Shown here: positions 29,159 to 37,893 of the stretch, piece by piece
Layout: every line of letters begins with the position of its first letter
Position numbering within the stretch: the stretch's first letter is position 1
Assembly (NCBI RefSeq): GCF_017742995.1
Contig: NZ_CP072425.1
Coordinates: 1,922,001-1,986,000 of the forward strand
From: Pseudoalteromonas viridis
GTDB lineage: Bacteria > Pseudomonadota > Gammaproteobacteria > Enterobacterales > Alteromonadaceae
Length of the DNA: 64,000 nucleotides
Reading direction: 5' to 3'
Notes under the pieces: generated by a model
The model's input: the letters and a program-made list of their open reading frames with translations, nothing else
Database searches by the model: none
Told to the model about the DNA's origin: nothing
Program-made: the position numbers and the translations under genes

Positions 29159-29869
29159 TTACCTTGCATTAATTATGTTAACTTCGTCCTCGGTGAGTAA
29201 ACGGTACTCTCCGGCGGCCAGTTGGGGATCCAGTTCAATGCCCGCGACATTCTCACGGTGTAGTTCCACAACCTTATTACCCACGGCGGCCAGCATACGT
29301 TTTACCTGATGGTACTTGCCCTCACAGATGGACAAGCGCAGTGAATACTTATCCAGCTGCTCCGCTATGGCGGGCTGGGTGAGGTTTTTTTCGTTATGCA
29401 GGGCCACCCCCTGGCGCAGCTGCTCAAGGGCTTCTTCGGTAAGAGCTTCTTGCGTTTCAACCAGGTAAGTTTTGAACTTTTGCTTTTTGGGTGAGGTAAT
29501 TTGATGAGACCAGTCGCCGTCATTGGTAATTAAAACCAGTCCGGTGGTATCCAGGTCTAATCGTCCCGCAACATGAAAATCTTTTAAGTTGGGCTCGTCT
29601 AACAGCTCGAAAACGGTGGGGTGTAGGTCATCCTGGTTGGCACACACGTAGCCGACCGGTTTGTTCAGCATATAGTAACGTTTACCCAGGTAAACCAGCT
29701 GTACTCCCTCCCATTCGACCTTGTCATTCTGTTGGATCGTATGGTCGGCTTTGCTGACTTTTTCACCGTTGACAACGGCCAGACCTTTTTTGATCCCAAT
29801 TTTGACTTTACTGCGTGGCAGCTCACTGGTGTGACTGACAAACTTATCTAAACGACAGGGGAATTTCAT
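29159..29869 (-). CDS. rsuA: 16S rRNA pseudouridine(516) synthase
   Basis: RsuA isomerises uridine 516 of 16S rRNA. This 236-residue protein has an N-terminal S4 RNA-binding domain (about 5-60) and the RsuA catalytic domain. Asp105 in AGRLDLDTTGLVL is the catalytic aspartate. YMLNKPVGYVC, HNEKNLTQPA and GKYHQVKRMLAAVGN match the E. coli protein well. It appears to be a single-gene unit. Confidence 0.9.
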   Translation of the reverse strand: MKFPCRLDKFVSHTSELPRSKVKIGIKKGLAVVNGEKVSKADHTIQQNDKVEWEGVQLVYLGKRYYMLNKPVGYVCANQDDLHPTVFELLDEPNLKDFHVAGRLDLDTTGLVLITNDGDWSHQITSPKKQKFKTYLVETQEALTEEALEQLRQGVALHNEKNLTQPAIAEQLDKYSLRLSICEGKYHQVKRMLAAVGNKVVELHRENVAGIELDPQLAAGEYRLLTEDEVNIINAR

Positions 29870-29950
29870 AATAGTTGCTCTGTTAATTGGATACGACCCG
29901 CCGGTTGCTGCGGGTGAGCTGAGATCAGCTCAGGAACGCGACATTATATG

Positions 29951-30283
29951 CTAGTTCTTGTAGTAGATCTCGGGTTGTAAGTCATAGGGGTGAACACTGA
30001 GATTAAGCGGCTCGTCACCGCATACTCTGTACAGCGCATTCAACAGGGTTTCGCTCAGTAGCTGTTTCTGAGCCAGGCTGCGTCCTGCAATGATATGTGC
30101 CTGAACATGAATAAACCCCTGATGTGTGCCACCTAACTGGTAATTGGCATAGGCAATTGCCCGGGTTTTGATAGTTGCGGGGTCAAACAGTTGTGTGCCC
30201 TCGGCGCCCTGGTGGACGGCCTGAATGAGTTGGCTAATGGGAATATTCAGGTGTTCTGAATGTTCAATGATGAGATGAGGCAT
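29951..30283 (-). CDS. 5-carboxymethyl-2-hydroxymuconate isomerase-like protein
   Basis: A 110-residue protein of the tautomerase superfamily. MPHLIIEHSEHL places a proline directly after the initiator methionine, which becomes the catalytic N-terminal base after Met removal. HVQAHIIAGRSLAQKQLLSETL matches the HpcD family. HpcD acts in homoprotocatechuate degradation, but no other hpc genes are nearby, so the natural substrate is unclear. Confidence 0.82.
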   Translation of the reverse strand: MPHLIIEHSEHLNIPISQLIQAVHQGAEGTQLFDPATIKTRAIAYANYQLGGTHQGFIHVQAHIIAGRSLAQKQLLSETLLNALYRVCGDEPLNLSVHPYDLQPEIYYKN

Positions 30284-30423
30284 GGTATCACAAGATAATT
30301 ATCGCTAATATGGCAATATAATATGAATCTTTTCTTGCACTGCCAAGTGATTAGTGTGGCAATCAGGCCGCCCCTGACAGGCGTTTCAGCTGTGGCATGC
30401 AGTTATAAGGACAACAGGATAGT

Positions 30424-31221
30424 ATGCTGGCGATATTTAAATCTAAACCGCTACTGGATGAGGCTCTGGCTCAGCAGTTAATTGCTTTGTTTGGCTGGGC
30501 GGTTGAACACTTTGATGTGGATTTCTTTCTTAAACACACACGCATTGTTGAGCCCACCGTGCAGGATTTCCCGGATCAGGTGAGCAGTGTTGAGCAGATG
30601 GCGCACACCGTTTTTGCTCGGGTGCGTGATTATGCCGGGTTGCAGCACTGGCCAATCGCACTGCTGCCACCCCAACAAATGCCGATGCAGCAGACTTTCC
30701 CCAGTTTTACGTTAAGTGGGGGGCTACGCGGTGAACACGTTGCCGTAGTGCAGCAGCCAGCGTTGCCGATTGCGTTGTCGTACAACCCTAACCAAATAAA
30801 TCAGCCACAGGATATGGTTGCGAGTTTAGCGGGCTCTCTGGCAATGATATTAATCCATCAGGTGGGTAAGTTACCGCCGGGTGGCCAGGAATACTTGCCT
30901 GTTGCCGCTGATGTCCTGGCGGTGTTCATGGGCTTTGGTGTGATGTTAAGCAACAGTGCCTATCATTTCAGAGGTGGATGCGGCTCCTGTTATAACGCCT
31001 ATGCCAATCGTCAGGCCGCACTCAGTGAGGCCGAAACGGTGTTTGTACATGCCCTGGTGTGCTATTTTAAGCCCCAATATCAAGGTGCCAAACACCTTAA
31101 ACCACACCTTAAAAGCTTGTATAAGAAGGCCCAAAAACAGCTGCGGGGGATCATTAAATCGTCCCCGGATCCGGTTTTACTGGCACTAGAGGAGCGCAGC
31201 CGTGTCGCCTTACCTGGATGA
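30424..31221 (+). CDS. Conserved hypothetical protein coupled to LysE exporter
   Basis: I do not recognise a named family for this 265-residue protein. It has no signal peptide. A hydrophobic, Gly/Cys-rich segment at about 155-200 (VLAVFMGFGVMLSN, then FRGGCGSCYNAYANRQAALS) looks like a structural core, and the C-terminal part is lysine-rich. There is no HExxH or other clear catalytic motif. Its end overlaps the LysE gene by 20 bases, suggesting co-translation. AGGAT precedes the start. Confidence 0.72.
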   Translation: MLAIFKSKPLLDEALAQQLIALFGWAVEHFDVDFFLKHTRIVEPTVQDFPDQVSSVEQMAHTVFARVRDYAGLQHWPIALLPPQQMPMQQTFPSFTLSGGLRGEHVAVVQQPALPIALSYNPNQINQPQDMVASLAGSLAMILIHQVGKLPPGGQEYLPVAADVLAVFMGFGVMLSNSAYHFRGGCGSCYNAYANRQAALSEAETVFVHALVCYFKPQYQGAKHLKPHLKSLYKKAQKQLRGIIKSSPDPVLLALEERSRVALPG

Positions 31222-31828
31222 GTTTATTCTGATAGCACTGGCACATTTTTTTGCCGTCGCAAGTCCCGGGCCTGACTTTGCCATCGTCCTCAAGCAAAGT
31301 ATTAGCCATGGCCGGCGCAATGCGCTGATGACAAGTGTCGGGGTCGGGCTGGGGATTATAGTGCATGTAACCTATTGCCTGCTCGGCGTCGCATTGGTGT
31401 TATCGCAATCACCGGAGCTGTTTAATGCCTTTAAATATCTGGCGGGGGCCTATTTAGCATATATGGGAGTTCAGGCACTTCGGGCAAGCGCTGCAGCGAC
31501 CGGGCCACAGCCCGCAGAAGCAGAGCCGCTCACTCAGGAAAGCGGAATGACAGCGCTGCGCCGTGGCTTTTTAGTCAATGCTTTGAACCCCAAGGCCACG
31601 TTGTTTTTCCTCTCACTGTTTACTTTGGTGATTGATCCCGGCACGCCGCAGTCCGTACAACTTTTCTACGGTTTGTATATGGCGCTGGCCACCTGGATAT
31701 GGTTTTCATTCCTGTCACTGGTACTGAGTAAAGCGGCGGTCCGGCGCTTTTTTCAGCGTGCCGGGCATTGGTTTGATCGCGGTATCGGCGTGATTTTACT
31801 TTTGCTGGCGCTTAGGTTAGTTCTGTAA
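31202..31828 (+). CDS. LysE/RhtB family amino-acid exporter
   Basis: A 208-residue inner-membrane protein with about six helices. The LysE/RhtB signature is at the N terminus (ALAHFFAVASPGPDFAIVLKQSISHGRRNAL), with GAYLAYMGVQALR and GFLVNALNPKATLFFLSLF following. Family members export amino acids or derivatives such as homoserine lactone, threonine or lysine; the substrate cannot be assigned. The GTG start lies inside the upstream gene with GAGGAG before it. A gamma-glutamylcyclotransferase-like gene follows after 14 bases, probably in the same operon. Confidence 0.87.
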   Translation: MSPYLDEFILIALAHFFAVASPGPDFAIVLKQSISHGRRNALMTSVGVGLGIIVHVTYCLLGVALVLSQSPELFNAFKYLAGAYLAYMGVQALRASAAATGPQPAEAEPLTQESGMTALRRGFLVNALNPKATLFFLSLFTLVIDPGTPQSVQLFYGLYMALATWIWFSFLSLVLSKAAVRRFFQRAGHWFDRGIGVILLLLALRLVL

Positions 31829-31842
31829 CGTCGGGAGAAAAC

Positions 31843-32343
31843 ATGGCATCAAGAGCACTACTGAATTTCGCCTTTGGTTCAAATTTAACCCCAGCGCGCC
31901 TGCAGGCGCGTTTGCCACATGCTCAATTGCTGGGCACGGCTCACTTACCTGGCTATACACTGGGTTTTCGCCACCTCGGACAGGATGGGTCGGCCAAATG
32001 TTCTATAGAGCCAGATAACCGGGCTGATGCGCAGGTACATGGTGTGCTCTATGCGTTAACCGAGCAAGAAATGACGCAGCTTGATAGTATTGAAGGCGAA
32101 GGCTATCAGCGCCAGTGCGTTGAGGTGGTGCGTGCCTGTGGCACCTTAACGGCGGCGCACTGCTATATCACACAACAACTGCATAACGACCTGCTGCCGT
32201 TTTCCTGGTATCTGGAGCATGTGCTGCGGGGCGTTCAACATCATCAATTTCCCGCGGCGTATCAGCAGCTGCTAGCACAGCAGCCGTGTATCCTGGACCT
32301 GGATTACCTCAGAACCCGGCGGGAGTTGTCTATTTATCAATAA
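31843..32343 (+). CDS. Gamma-glutamylcyclotransferase-like protein
   Basis: 166 residues with the GGCT/AIG2-like fold. FAFGSNLTPARLQAR gives the substrate-binding YGSN-type loop, and LDSIEGEGYQRQ carries the expected catalytic glutamate. Relatives release 5-oxoproline from gamma-glutamyl amines or amino acids. It sits between the LysE exporter gene and a serine hydrolase gene with gaps of 14 and 15 bases. Confidence 0.83.
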   Translation: MASRALLNFAFGSNLTPARLQARLPHAQLLGTAHLPGYTLGFRHLGQDGSAKCSIEPDNRADAQVHGVLYALTEQEMTQLDSIEGEGYQRQCVEVVRACGTLTAAHCYITQQLHNDLLPFSWYLEHVLRGVQHHQFPAAYQQLLAQQPCILDLDYLRTRRELSIYQ

Positions 32344-32358
32344 GGAAGAGCATTACAC

Positions 32359-33939
32359 ATGAAGTACCAATTTGGCAAAGGCCTGATCGCGGCCGCATTA
32401 TTGTCTGTGAGTAGTACCCCGGCATTAGCGCAGCAGCAAGTGCCTGGCGTGAATGTTGCGGATGTCGAGCGAGCGGTGGTTGAGGCCATGGAGACATTTC
32501 ATATTCCGGGCATTGCACTGGCCGTGGTCGAGCGCGGCCAGGTGGTGCTGAGCAAGGGATTTGGTGTGCGCCATATTGCAAATCAGGATAAGGTCGATGC
32601 AGATACCCTGTTCGGCATTGCCTCTAACAGTAAGGCATTTACGGCGACGGCGCTGGCGATGCTGGTGGATGAAGGCAAGCTGAGCTGGGATGATAAAGTG
32701 ATTAAACATATCCCCGAGTTTCGTCTGGCCGACCCCTATGCCACTCGTGAAATGACCATCCGGGATTTACTGAGCCACCGCAGCGGGCTGGGTAAAGGCG
32801 CAGGCGATCTGATGATCTGGCCGGATACGGATAAAAGCATGGATCAGTTGCTGGAAGGAATTGCACACTTACCGACCAACAGCAGCTTTCGCAGTGAATA
32901 CGCCTACAACAACCTGATGTTTGTGGTGGCAGGCGAAGTGGTACACAGAGTAACAGGGCAGGACTGGCGTACTTTTGTCGAGCAGCGTATGTTCAAACCT
33001 CTGGGTATGCAGACATCCAAAGCCGGGTTTGGCCGGATCCCCGAGCAGAATAACAACTGGGCGACTGGCAGTATTTTCTGGGAAGGACAGCTGACGCCCT
33101 TTTTCATCGACTATCTGGAAGATTTTCGTGGTGCCGGCGCGATTGCGTCGAGTGCAAATGATATGAGCCGCTGGCTACTCACTCAGTTGTCTCAGGGACA
33201 GACGCCTGATGGCAAACGCTTGTTCAGTGACGAGCAGCAAGCACAGATGTGGCTGCCGCACATTATGCGCAAGCCCAGTAGTGAGGGTAGAAGAAACTAT
33301 CAGCAACAATTCAGGGGCTATGGCCTGGGCTGGGCCATTGAAGACTATTTTGGTCATAAAAAAGTGGGGCACGGCGGTGGGATCCTGGGCATGGTCTCTC
33401 AGGTAGCCATGATACCGGGCAAAGAACTTGGCGTGGTGGTCTTGTCTAACCAGCAGGTCTACCCGGCTTTGACCGCCATTATCAATGAGGTGTTCGAAGA
33501 CGCACTGGGCCTGCCAGAGCGAGACTGGGTGAAAGAAACCGCTGAACGTTATTATGCCAAACGCGCAGAGACCTATCGCGAAGCGGGCGTGGTGAAAGTT
33601 GACAACCCGCAACCGGCGCTGGCCAATCAGGTGTATACGGGTACTCTGCTCAGTCCCTGGTATGGCGAGGTGATTGTCGAGGAGCTGGATGGCCAGTTAC
33701 ATATCGACTTTACCCACACAGCGATGCTGAAAGGGAAGCTGGTGCATCACAGTGGCAATACCTTTGTTGTAAAGTGGCAGCAGCCTATGCTGGAAGCCGA
33801 TGCCTATATCCAATTTACTTTGTCGCCATCGCAACAGGTTGAAGCCGCCAGCATGTCCTGGGTGAACCCGGATATCACAGATTTCAGTTTTGATTTTCAT
33901 AATTTGCAGCTTAAAGCTAAGCCGCTGCCAGAAAGCTAA
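32359..33939 (+). CDS. Secreted serine hydrolase, class C beta-lactamase fold
   Basis: A 526-residue protein with a signal peptide (cut after ALA, about residue 24) and a beta-lactamase/transpeptidase-like domain to about residue 380. The nucleophile motif is Ser89-x-x-Lys92 (ASNSK), the second motif is Tyr-Asn-Asn (YAYNN), and HGGG stands where KTG would be, as in many esterase-like members. The C-terminal 120 residues resemble a DUF3471 beta-barrel domain. Such proteins are usually peptidases or esterases rather than antibiotic-resistance enzymes. Confidence 0.88.
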   Translation: MKYQFGKGLIAAALLSVSSTPALAQQQVPGVNVADVERAVVEAMETFHIPGIALAVVERGQVVLSKGFGVRHIANQDKVDADTLFGIASNSKAFTATALAMLVDEGKLSWDDKVIKHIPEFRLADPYATREMTIRDLLSHRSGLGKGAGDLMIWPDTDKSMDQLLEGIAHLPTNSSFRSEYAYNNLMFVVAGEVVHRVTGQDWRTFVEQRMFKPLGMQTSKAGFGRIPEQNNNWATGSIFWEGQLTPFFIDYLEDFRGAGAIASSANDMSRWLLTQLSQGQTPDGKRLFSDEQQAQMWLPHIMRKPSSEGRRNYQQQFRGYGLGWAIEDYFGHKKVGHGGGILGMVSQVAMIPGKELGVVVLSNQQVYPALTAIINEVFEDALGLPERDWVKETAERYYAKRAETYREAGVVKVDNPQPALANQVYTGTLLSPWYGEVIVEELDGQLHIDFTHTAMLKGKLVHHSGNTFVVKWQQPMLEADAYIQFTLSPSQQVEAASMSWVNPDITDFSFDFHNLQLKAKPLPES

Positions 33940-33957
33940 GTCTCAGGTTACACCAAA

Positions 33958-33989
33958 GTATCAGAGCTGTTCAGGCGTTGCTCTGATAC
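33958..33989 (+). terminator. Hairpin after serine hydrolase gene
   Basis: GTATCAGAGC and GCTCTGATAC form a perfect 10-bp stem with a 12-base loop. The 9-mer CTCAGGTTA occurs on both sides (33942 and 33991). There is no T tract, so termination is likely but not certain. Confidence 0.55.
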
Positions 33990-34025
33990 ACTCAGGTTAT
34001 CATTCAACGAAGGATTGATTTTGCT

Positions 34026-34943
34026 ATGCGTACGGCCCTGATCACACACCCGCTTTGTCGTAAACATAAAATGATTGCGGATCATCCGGAGTGCCCTGAG
34101 CGGCTGGATGCGATTTCCGATCGCATTCTGGCGTCTGGCCTGGACGTGGCCATTGAGTATAAAACAGCGCCTAAGGCAACAGTAGAAGACATAGCACGGG
34201 TACACGACCAGGCACATATTTCCCGGGTATATGAGGCATTGCCGGAGTCTGGATTGGCTGAGCTGGACGGGGATACCTGGTTATGTCCGGACTCTATAAA
34301 AGCCATCGAGCGGGCCGTGGGAGCCGGGCTCCTGGCCGTTGATGAGGTGCTTGCTGGCAACCTGGATGCGGCTTTTTGTTCCGTGCGCCCGCCCGGTCAT
34401 CATGCTAATCAGCATAGTTCGTCGGGGTTTTGTGTATTCAATAATCTGGCCATTGCGGTCGCTTATGCGAAACAACAGGGGGTGGAGCGTATCGCGGTGC
34501 TGGACATAGATGTTCATCATGGCAATGGCACCCAGGATATCGTCCGCGACGACCCTCAGGTGCTGTTCTGCTCTTTGTTTCAATACCCTTTTTATCCGAA
34601 TACGGCGATTGAGAATACCGACACAGTGTTAAACTCTCCGTTGCCTGCGGGCAGTGACGGACGCGACTTTCGGGCGCTGGTTGAACAACAGTGGTTGCCC
34701 AGACTCGAGGCGTTTGCCCCTCAGCTGATCTTTATCAGCGCCGGATTTGATGCCCACCTGGAGGATGACATGGGGGGGCTGAGCTTTGTTGAGCAGGATT
34801 ATATCTGGTTTACCGAGCAAGTGATCGCCCTGGCCAAAGCACAATCTTGCAGAGGGATCATTTCCTACCTTGAAGGCGGTTACGACTTGTCATCGCTTGG
34901 CCGCAGCGTGGAATGCCATATCCGCGCGCTGGCAGAAGCCTGA
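34026..34943 (+). CDS. Histone deacetylase family protein (class II-like)
   Basis: A 305-residue zinc-dependent deacetylase-fold protein. The active site is complete: RPPGHHAN, the zinc ligands in DIDVHHGNGTQ and AGFDAH, the FCVFNNLAIAV loop and EGGYDL. Bacterial relatives act on acetylpolyamines, acetyl-CoA synthetase or other acyl-lysines; the substrate here is unknown. It appears to be a single gene, with its own ribosome site, between a hairpin and a convergent small gene. Confidence 0.92.
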   Translation: MRTALITHPLCRKHKMIADHPECPERLDAISDRILASGLDVAIEYKTAPKATVEDIARVHDQAHISRVYEALPESGLAELDGDTWLCPDSIKAIERAVGAGLLAVDEVLAGNLDAAFCSVRPPGHHANQHSSSGFCVFNNLAIAVAYAKQQGVERIAVLDIDVHHGNGTQDIVRDDPQVLFCSLFQYPFYPNTAIENTDTVLNSPLPAGSDGRDFRALVEQQWLPRLEAFAPQLIFISAGFDAHLEDDMGGLSFVEQDYIWFTEQVIALAKAQSCRGIISYLEGGYDLSSLGRSVECHIRALAEA

Positions 34944-34955
34944 AGGCTGCTCTCT

Positions 34956-35249
34956 TCAGCGAATATCCTCTAACAGCTTAAAAGCATCCTCTACACTACA
35001 TTCACTGAGTTTAGAGACACAACACTGGCCTTCCTGCACTAAGGTTTGTTGCACTAAACGGGTGAGTGCATCGGCCGATAAAGGTGTTGCCGCTTGCCCT
35101 GAGCGGGTCAGATAACGGCCGTCAGGATAGATACAGATCCCCTCGTCAGGGCCCGCATAATGGCACATTTCGGTTAGTTCCTCTTCACTGCGGACATAAG
35201 CGAGACTTTGGTCTAACCATAATAGAAACGGGTAGGACTTTATTGTCAT
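34956..35249 (-). CDS. Small conserved protein, possibly DUF4144
   Basis: 97 residues without signal peptide or membrane helix, acidic, beginning MTIKSYPFLLWLDQSLAYVRSE and containing the motif GICIYPDGRYLT. Its style and length recall the DUF4144 proteins of Vibrio, Shewanella and Pseudoalteromonas, but I am not sure. Function unknown. It is convergent with the deacetylase gene (12-base gap) and divergent from the GGDEF-EAL gene. Confidence 0.62.
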   Translation of the reverse strand: MTIKSYPFLLWLDQSLAYVRSEEELTEMCHYAGPDEGICIYPDGRYLTRSGQAATPLSADALTRLVQQTLVQEGQCCVSKLSECSVEDAFKLLEDIR

Positions 35250-35325
35250 TATTTGTTCTTGGTCAAGGTTGTTTAAATTGTCTCCATTATACTCGATTAG
35301 ATTGGCTGAAAGCGAGGCTGTGCTT

Positions 35326-37875
35326 ATGATGGGCGATACACGTCAACTGCAAATTAAAGATGTTTATTCAAATAACCTGCTGTGTTGTGACTATACCACG
35401 CGTTTATACGACGCGCTGAGTCTGATGCGAGAGCGGCGGGTCAGTTCAATATTTATTGAGCAGGACGGTAAAATTGTCGGGATCTGGACGGAGTCCGACT
35501 GCGTGAGTCTGGATTTCGAACACAGTGGTCTGGCACAGACCGCCATTGGCAACATCATGAATGCGCCGGTGCATGATATTCAAATCAACCAAACGCTCAG
35601 TGAAGCCACTATCAAGTTTCATCAATTGGGGATCCGCCATTTGCTGGTGAAAGATGCCCATAATCAGCCGCAGGGGGTTGTGTCTCTGTCTGATATTGTG
35701 CGTAATCAGGGGCTGGATCACTACCTGCACTTTCGGCCTATTGAAGATCATTTTGAATCTCAGATCAGTACCTTAGATGCTGAGGCCTGTATTTCCGAAG
35801 CCATTCATGCGATGCGCCAGGACAGGACCACAGCGGTACTGGTGTACAATCAAGCGCTGGCTGAATACGGCATTATCACACAGCGGGATGTGGCTTATGT
35901 GATCCTCAATCAGGACTGGCGCATGCCCTGCTGGGAGCTGGCCAGTTACCCGATGGAGTCGATGACACCCAAAGACAGCTTGTTTGATGCCTACCGCCTG
36001 ATGACGGCACGCTCCATTCGCCATCTGGTGATCCGCGAACCCGGCTCAGATGCGGTGATGGGCTTACTGGCGCTAAAAAATGTGCTGACAGAAATAGAAA
36101 CGGCCTACTGTAGCGAGCTGGAAAAAGTCCTTGCACAGCGAGATCTGGCACTGCAAAAATCGGAAAAAAACCTCTATCTGGCGAATCGGATCATCGACGC
36201 GTCGCTTGACGGCATTATGATCACCCGCGCCAATGGTGAGATCATCCAAATCAATCCGGCGTTTAGCGCGCTTACGGGCTATCAGGATTATGAGGTACTG
36301 GGTAAAAACCCCAGTATTCTCAGCTCAGGTGTACATGGCCAGGATTACTACGAGCGCATGTGGAAGGAGCTGCGCCATAAGGGGGTCTGGCAGGGGGAGA
36401 TCTGCAATAAACGTAAAAATGGCGAAGTCTATGTTGAGTGGCTGACCATTATTGAGATCAATGAACCCTATAGCGATGATGTACTCTATGCGGCCATTTT
36501 TAGCGACATTACCGAACGGAAAAATGCCGAGGAAAAAATTGCCCGGCTGGCTTATTTTGATGAATTAACCGGGCTGCCCAATCGCCGCTTATTTTACGAC
36601 AGATTGTCGATGGCTCTGGCCTCGGCGCAACGGGATAAGCATAAGCTCAGCGTGATGTTCATTGACCTGGACCGTTTTAAAGAGGTCAATGACACCTTAG
36701 GTCACAGTGCCGGGGATAAGCTGCTCAGTCAGGTGAGTGAGCGGATCAAGGCCATCCTCAAGCCGGGCGATACGCTTGCACGGCTCGGCGGCGATGAGTT
36801 TGTGGTGCTACTCACCGAAGTGGAGCAGATGGACGACGTGGTCAGCTTTGCCGATCAGGTGCTCAGTGAGCTCAGTGTGCCTTTTGCGCTGGGGGAGTTG
36901 AATGTCGCGGCCACGGCATCGCTGGGGGCGGCCATTTATCCGGAAGACGGCCTTGACAGTGAAAGCCTGCTCAAACATGCGGATGTCGCCATGTATCGCT
37001 CCAAAGAGTTGGGGCGTAATTCATTTCAGTTATACAAAGCCTCGATGAACGCCCGCTCATTAGAGCGACTGTCGATGTTAAGCCGCTTCCAAAGCGCCCT
37101 GGAAGGGGGCGAGTTTGAACTGCACTATCAACCACTGCGCTGCCTGACCAGTGGCCGGATCATGAGTGTAGAATGTTTACTGCGCTGGCAAGATCCCAAC
37201 CTGGGCACCATCTCGCCAGCTCAGTTTATCCCGCTGGCCGAAGAACTGGGATTGATTGTGAAGGTCGATCAGTGGGTGATCAACGAAGCCTGCCGACAAA
37301 TGGCACAATGGCTGAAAGAGGGGCTGGATATACGCCGCATTGCCATTAATATCTCGGCCAGCCACCTTAGCCAGGGCGATCTGGTGATGACCATGGCCAA
37401 AGCGCTGGAACAGCATAACCTGGATGGTCGCTATGTGGAGCTGGAGCTGACCGAAACCAGTTTTGTCAGTAATCTGCACGACGCCAAGGTGCTGCTCAAG
37501 AAACTCAAGAGTCTGGGCGTCTCGATTGCGCTGGACGACTTTGGCACAGGCTATTCGGCGCTGAGTTATCTGACCAAGCTACCCATTGATATTCTGAAAA
37601 TTGATGCCAGTTTTATCGCTAAAATTCCCGATGAATATGGTAATAGCGAAATTGTCACGGCGATTGTGGCCATGGCCAAGGCGCTTAATTTACATGTGGT
37701 GGCGGAAGGGGTCGAAAAATCCGTGCAGCAAAATTTTTTGCAAAAGCTGGGGTGCCATACCATGCAGGGCTATCATTATTGCCGCCCATTACCTCAGTCA
37801 GACTGGCTGAATTTTTATCGCTCACAGCGGGGGCTTGAAGCTGCCCCGCTGCAACGTCTGGCAGGCGGGCGCTAA
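35326..37875 (+). CDS. CBS-PAS-GGDEF-EAL cyclic-di-GMP protein
   Basis: An 849-residue cytoplasmic protein with two CBS pairs (about 15-130 and 145-265), a PAS domain with PAC (about 295-415), GGDEF (about 425-580) and EAL (about 590-840). The cyclase site is intact (RLGGDEFVV). The EAL motif reads ECLLRW and the rest of the site is kept (NISASHLS, ELTETSF, LDDFGTGYS, LKIDASF, VVAEGVE). The frame opens at TTG 35269. I chose ATG 35326, preceded by GAGG at 8 bases. CBS modules suggest adenine-nucleotide control of output. The stop codon lies in a hairpin loop. Confidence 0.87.
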   Translation: MMGDTRQLQIKDVYSNNLLCCDYTTRLYDALSLMRERRVSSIFIEQDGKIVGIWTESDCVSLDFEHSGLAQTAIGNIMNAPVHDIQINQTLSEATIKFHQLGIRHLLVKDAHNQPQGVVSLSDIVRNQGLDHYLHFRPIEDHFESQISTLDAEACISEAIHAMRQDRTTAVLVYNQALAEYGIITQRDVAYVILNQDWRMPCWELASYPMESMTPKDSLFDAYRLMTARSIRHLVIREPGSDAVMGLLALKNVLTEIETAYCSELEKVLAQRDLALQKSEKNLYLANRIIDASLDGIMITRANGEIIQINPAFSALTGYQDYEVLGKNPSILSSGVHGQDYYERMWKELRHKGVWQGEICNKRKNGEVYVEWLTIIEINEPYSDDVLYAAIFSDITERKNAEEKIARLAYFDELTGLPNRRLFYDRLSMALASAQRDKHKLSVMFIDLDRFKEVNDTLGHSAGDKLLSQVSERIKAILKPGDTLARLGGDEFVVLLTEVEQMDDVVSFADQVLSELSVPFALGELNVAATASLGAAIYPEDGLDSESLLKHADVAMYRSKELGRNSFQLYKASMNARSLERLSMLSRFQSALEGGEFELHYQPLRCLTSGRIMSVECLLRWQDPNLGTISPAQFIPLAEELGLIVKVDQWVINEACRQMAQWLKEGLDIRRIAINISASHLSQGDLVMTMAKALEQHNLDGRYVELELTETSFVSNLHDAKVLLKKLKSLGVSIALDDFGTGYSALSYLTKLPIDILKIDASFIAKIPDEYGNSEIVTAIVAMAKALNLHVVAEGVEKSVQQNFLQKLGCHTMQGYHYCRPLPQSDWLNFYRSQRGLEAAPLQRLAGGR

Positions 37876-37882
37876 GCGCCCG
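37866..37882 (+). terminator. Hairpin with the stop codon as its loop
   Basis: CGGGCGC-TAA-GCGCCCG is a 7-bp GC stem whose 3-base loop is the stop codon of the GGDEF-EAL gene. It sits in the 18-base gap to the convergent DUF2797 gene. TGTCTTTCT follows, so it may act as a compact terminator. Confidence 0.5.
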
Positions 37883-37893
37883 TCAGTGTCTTT

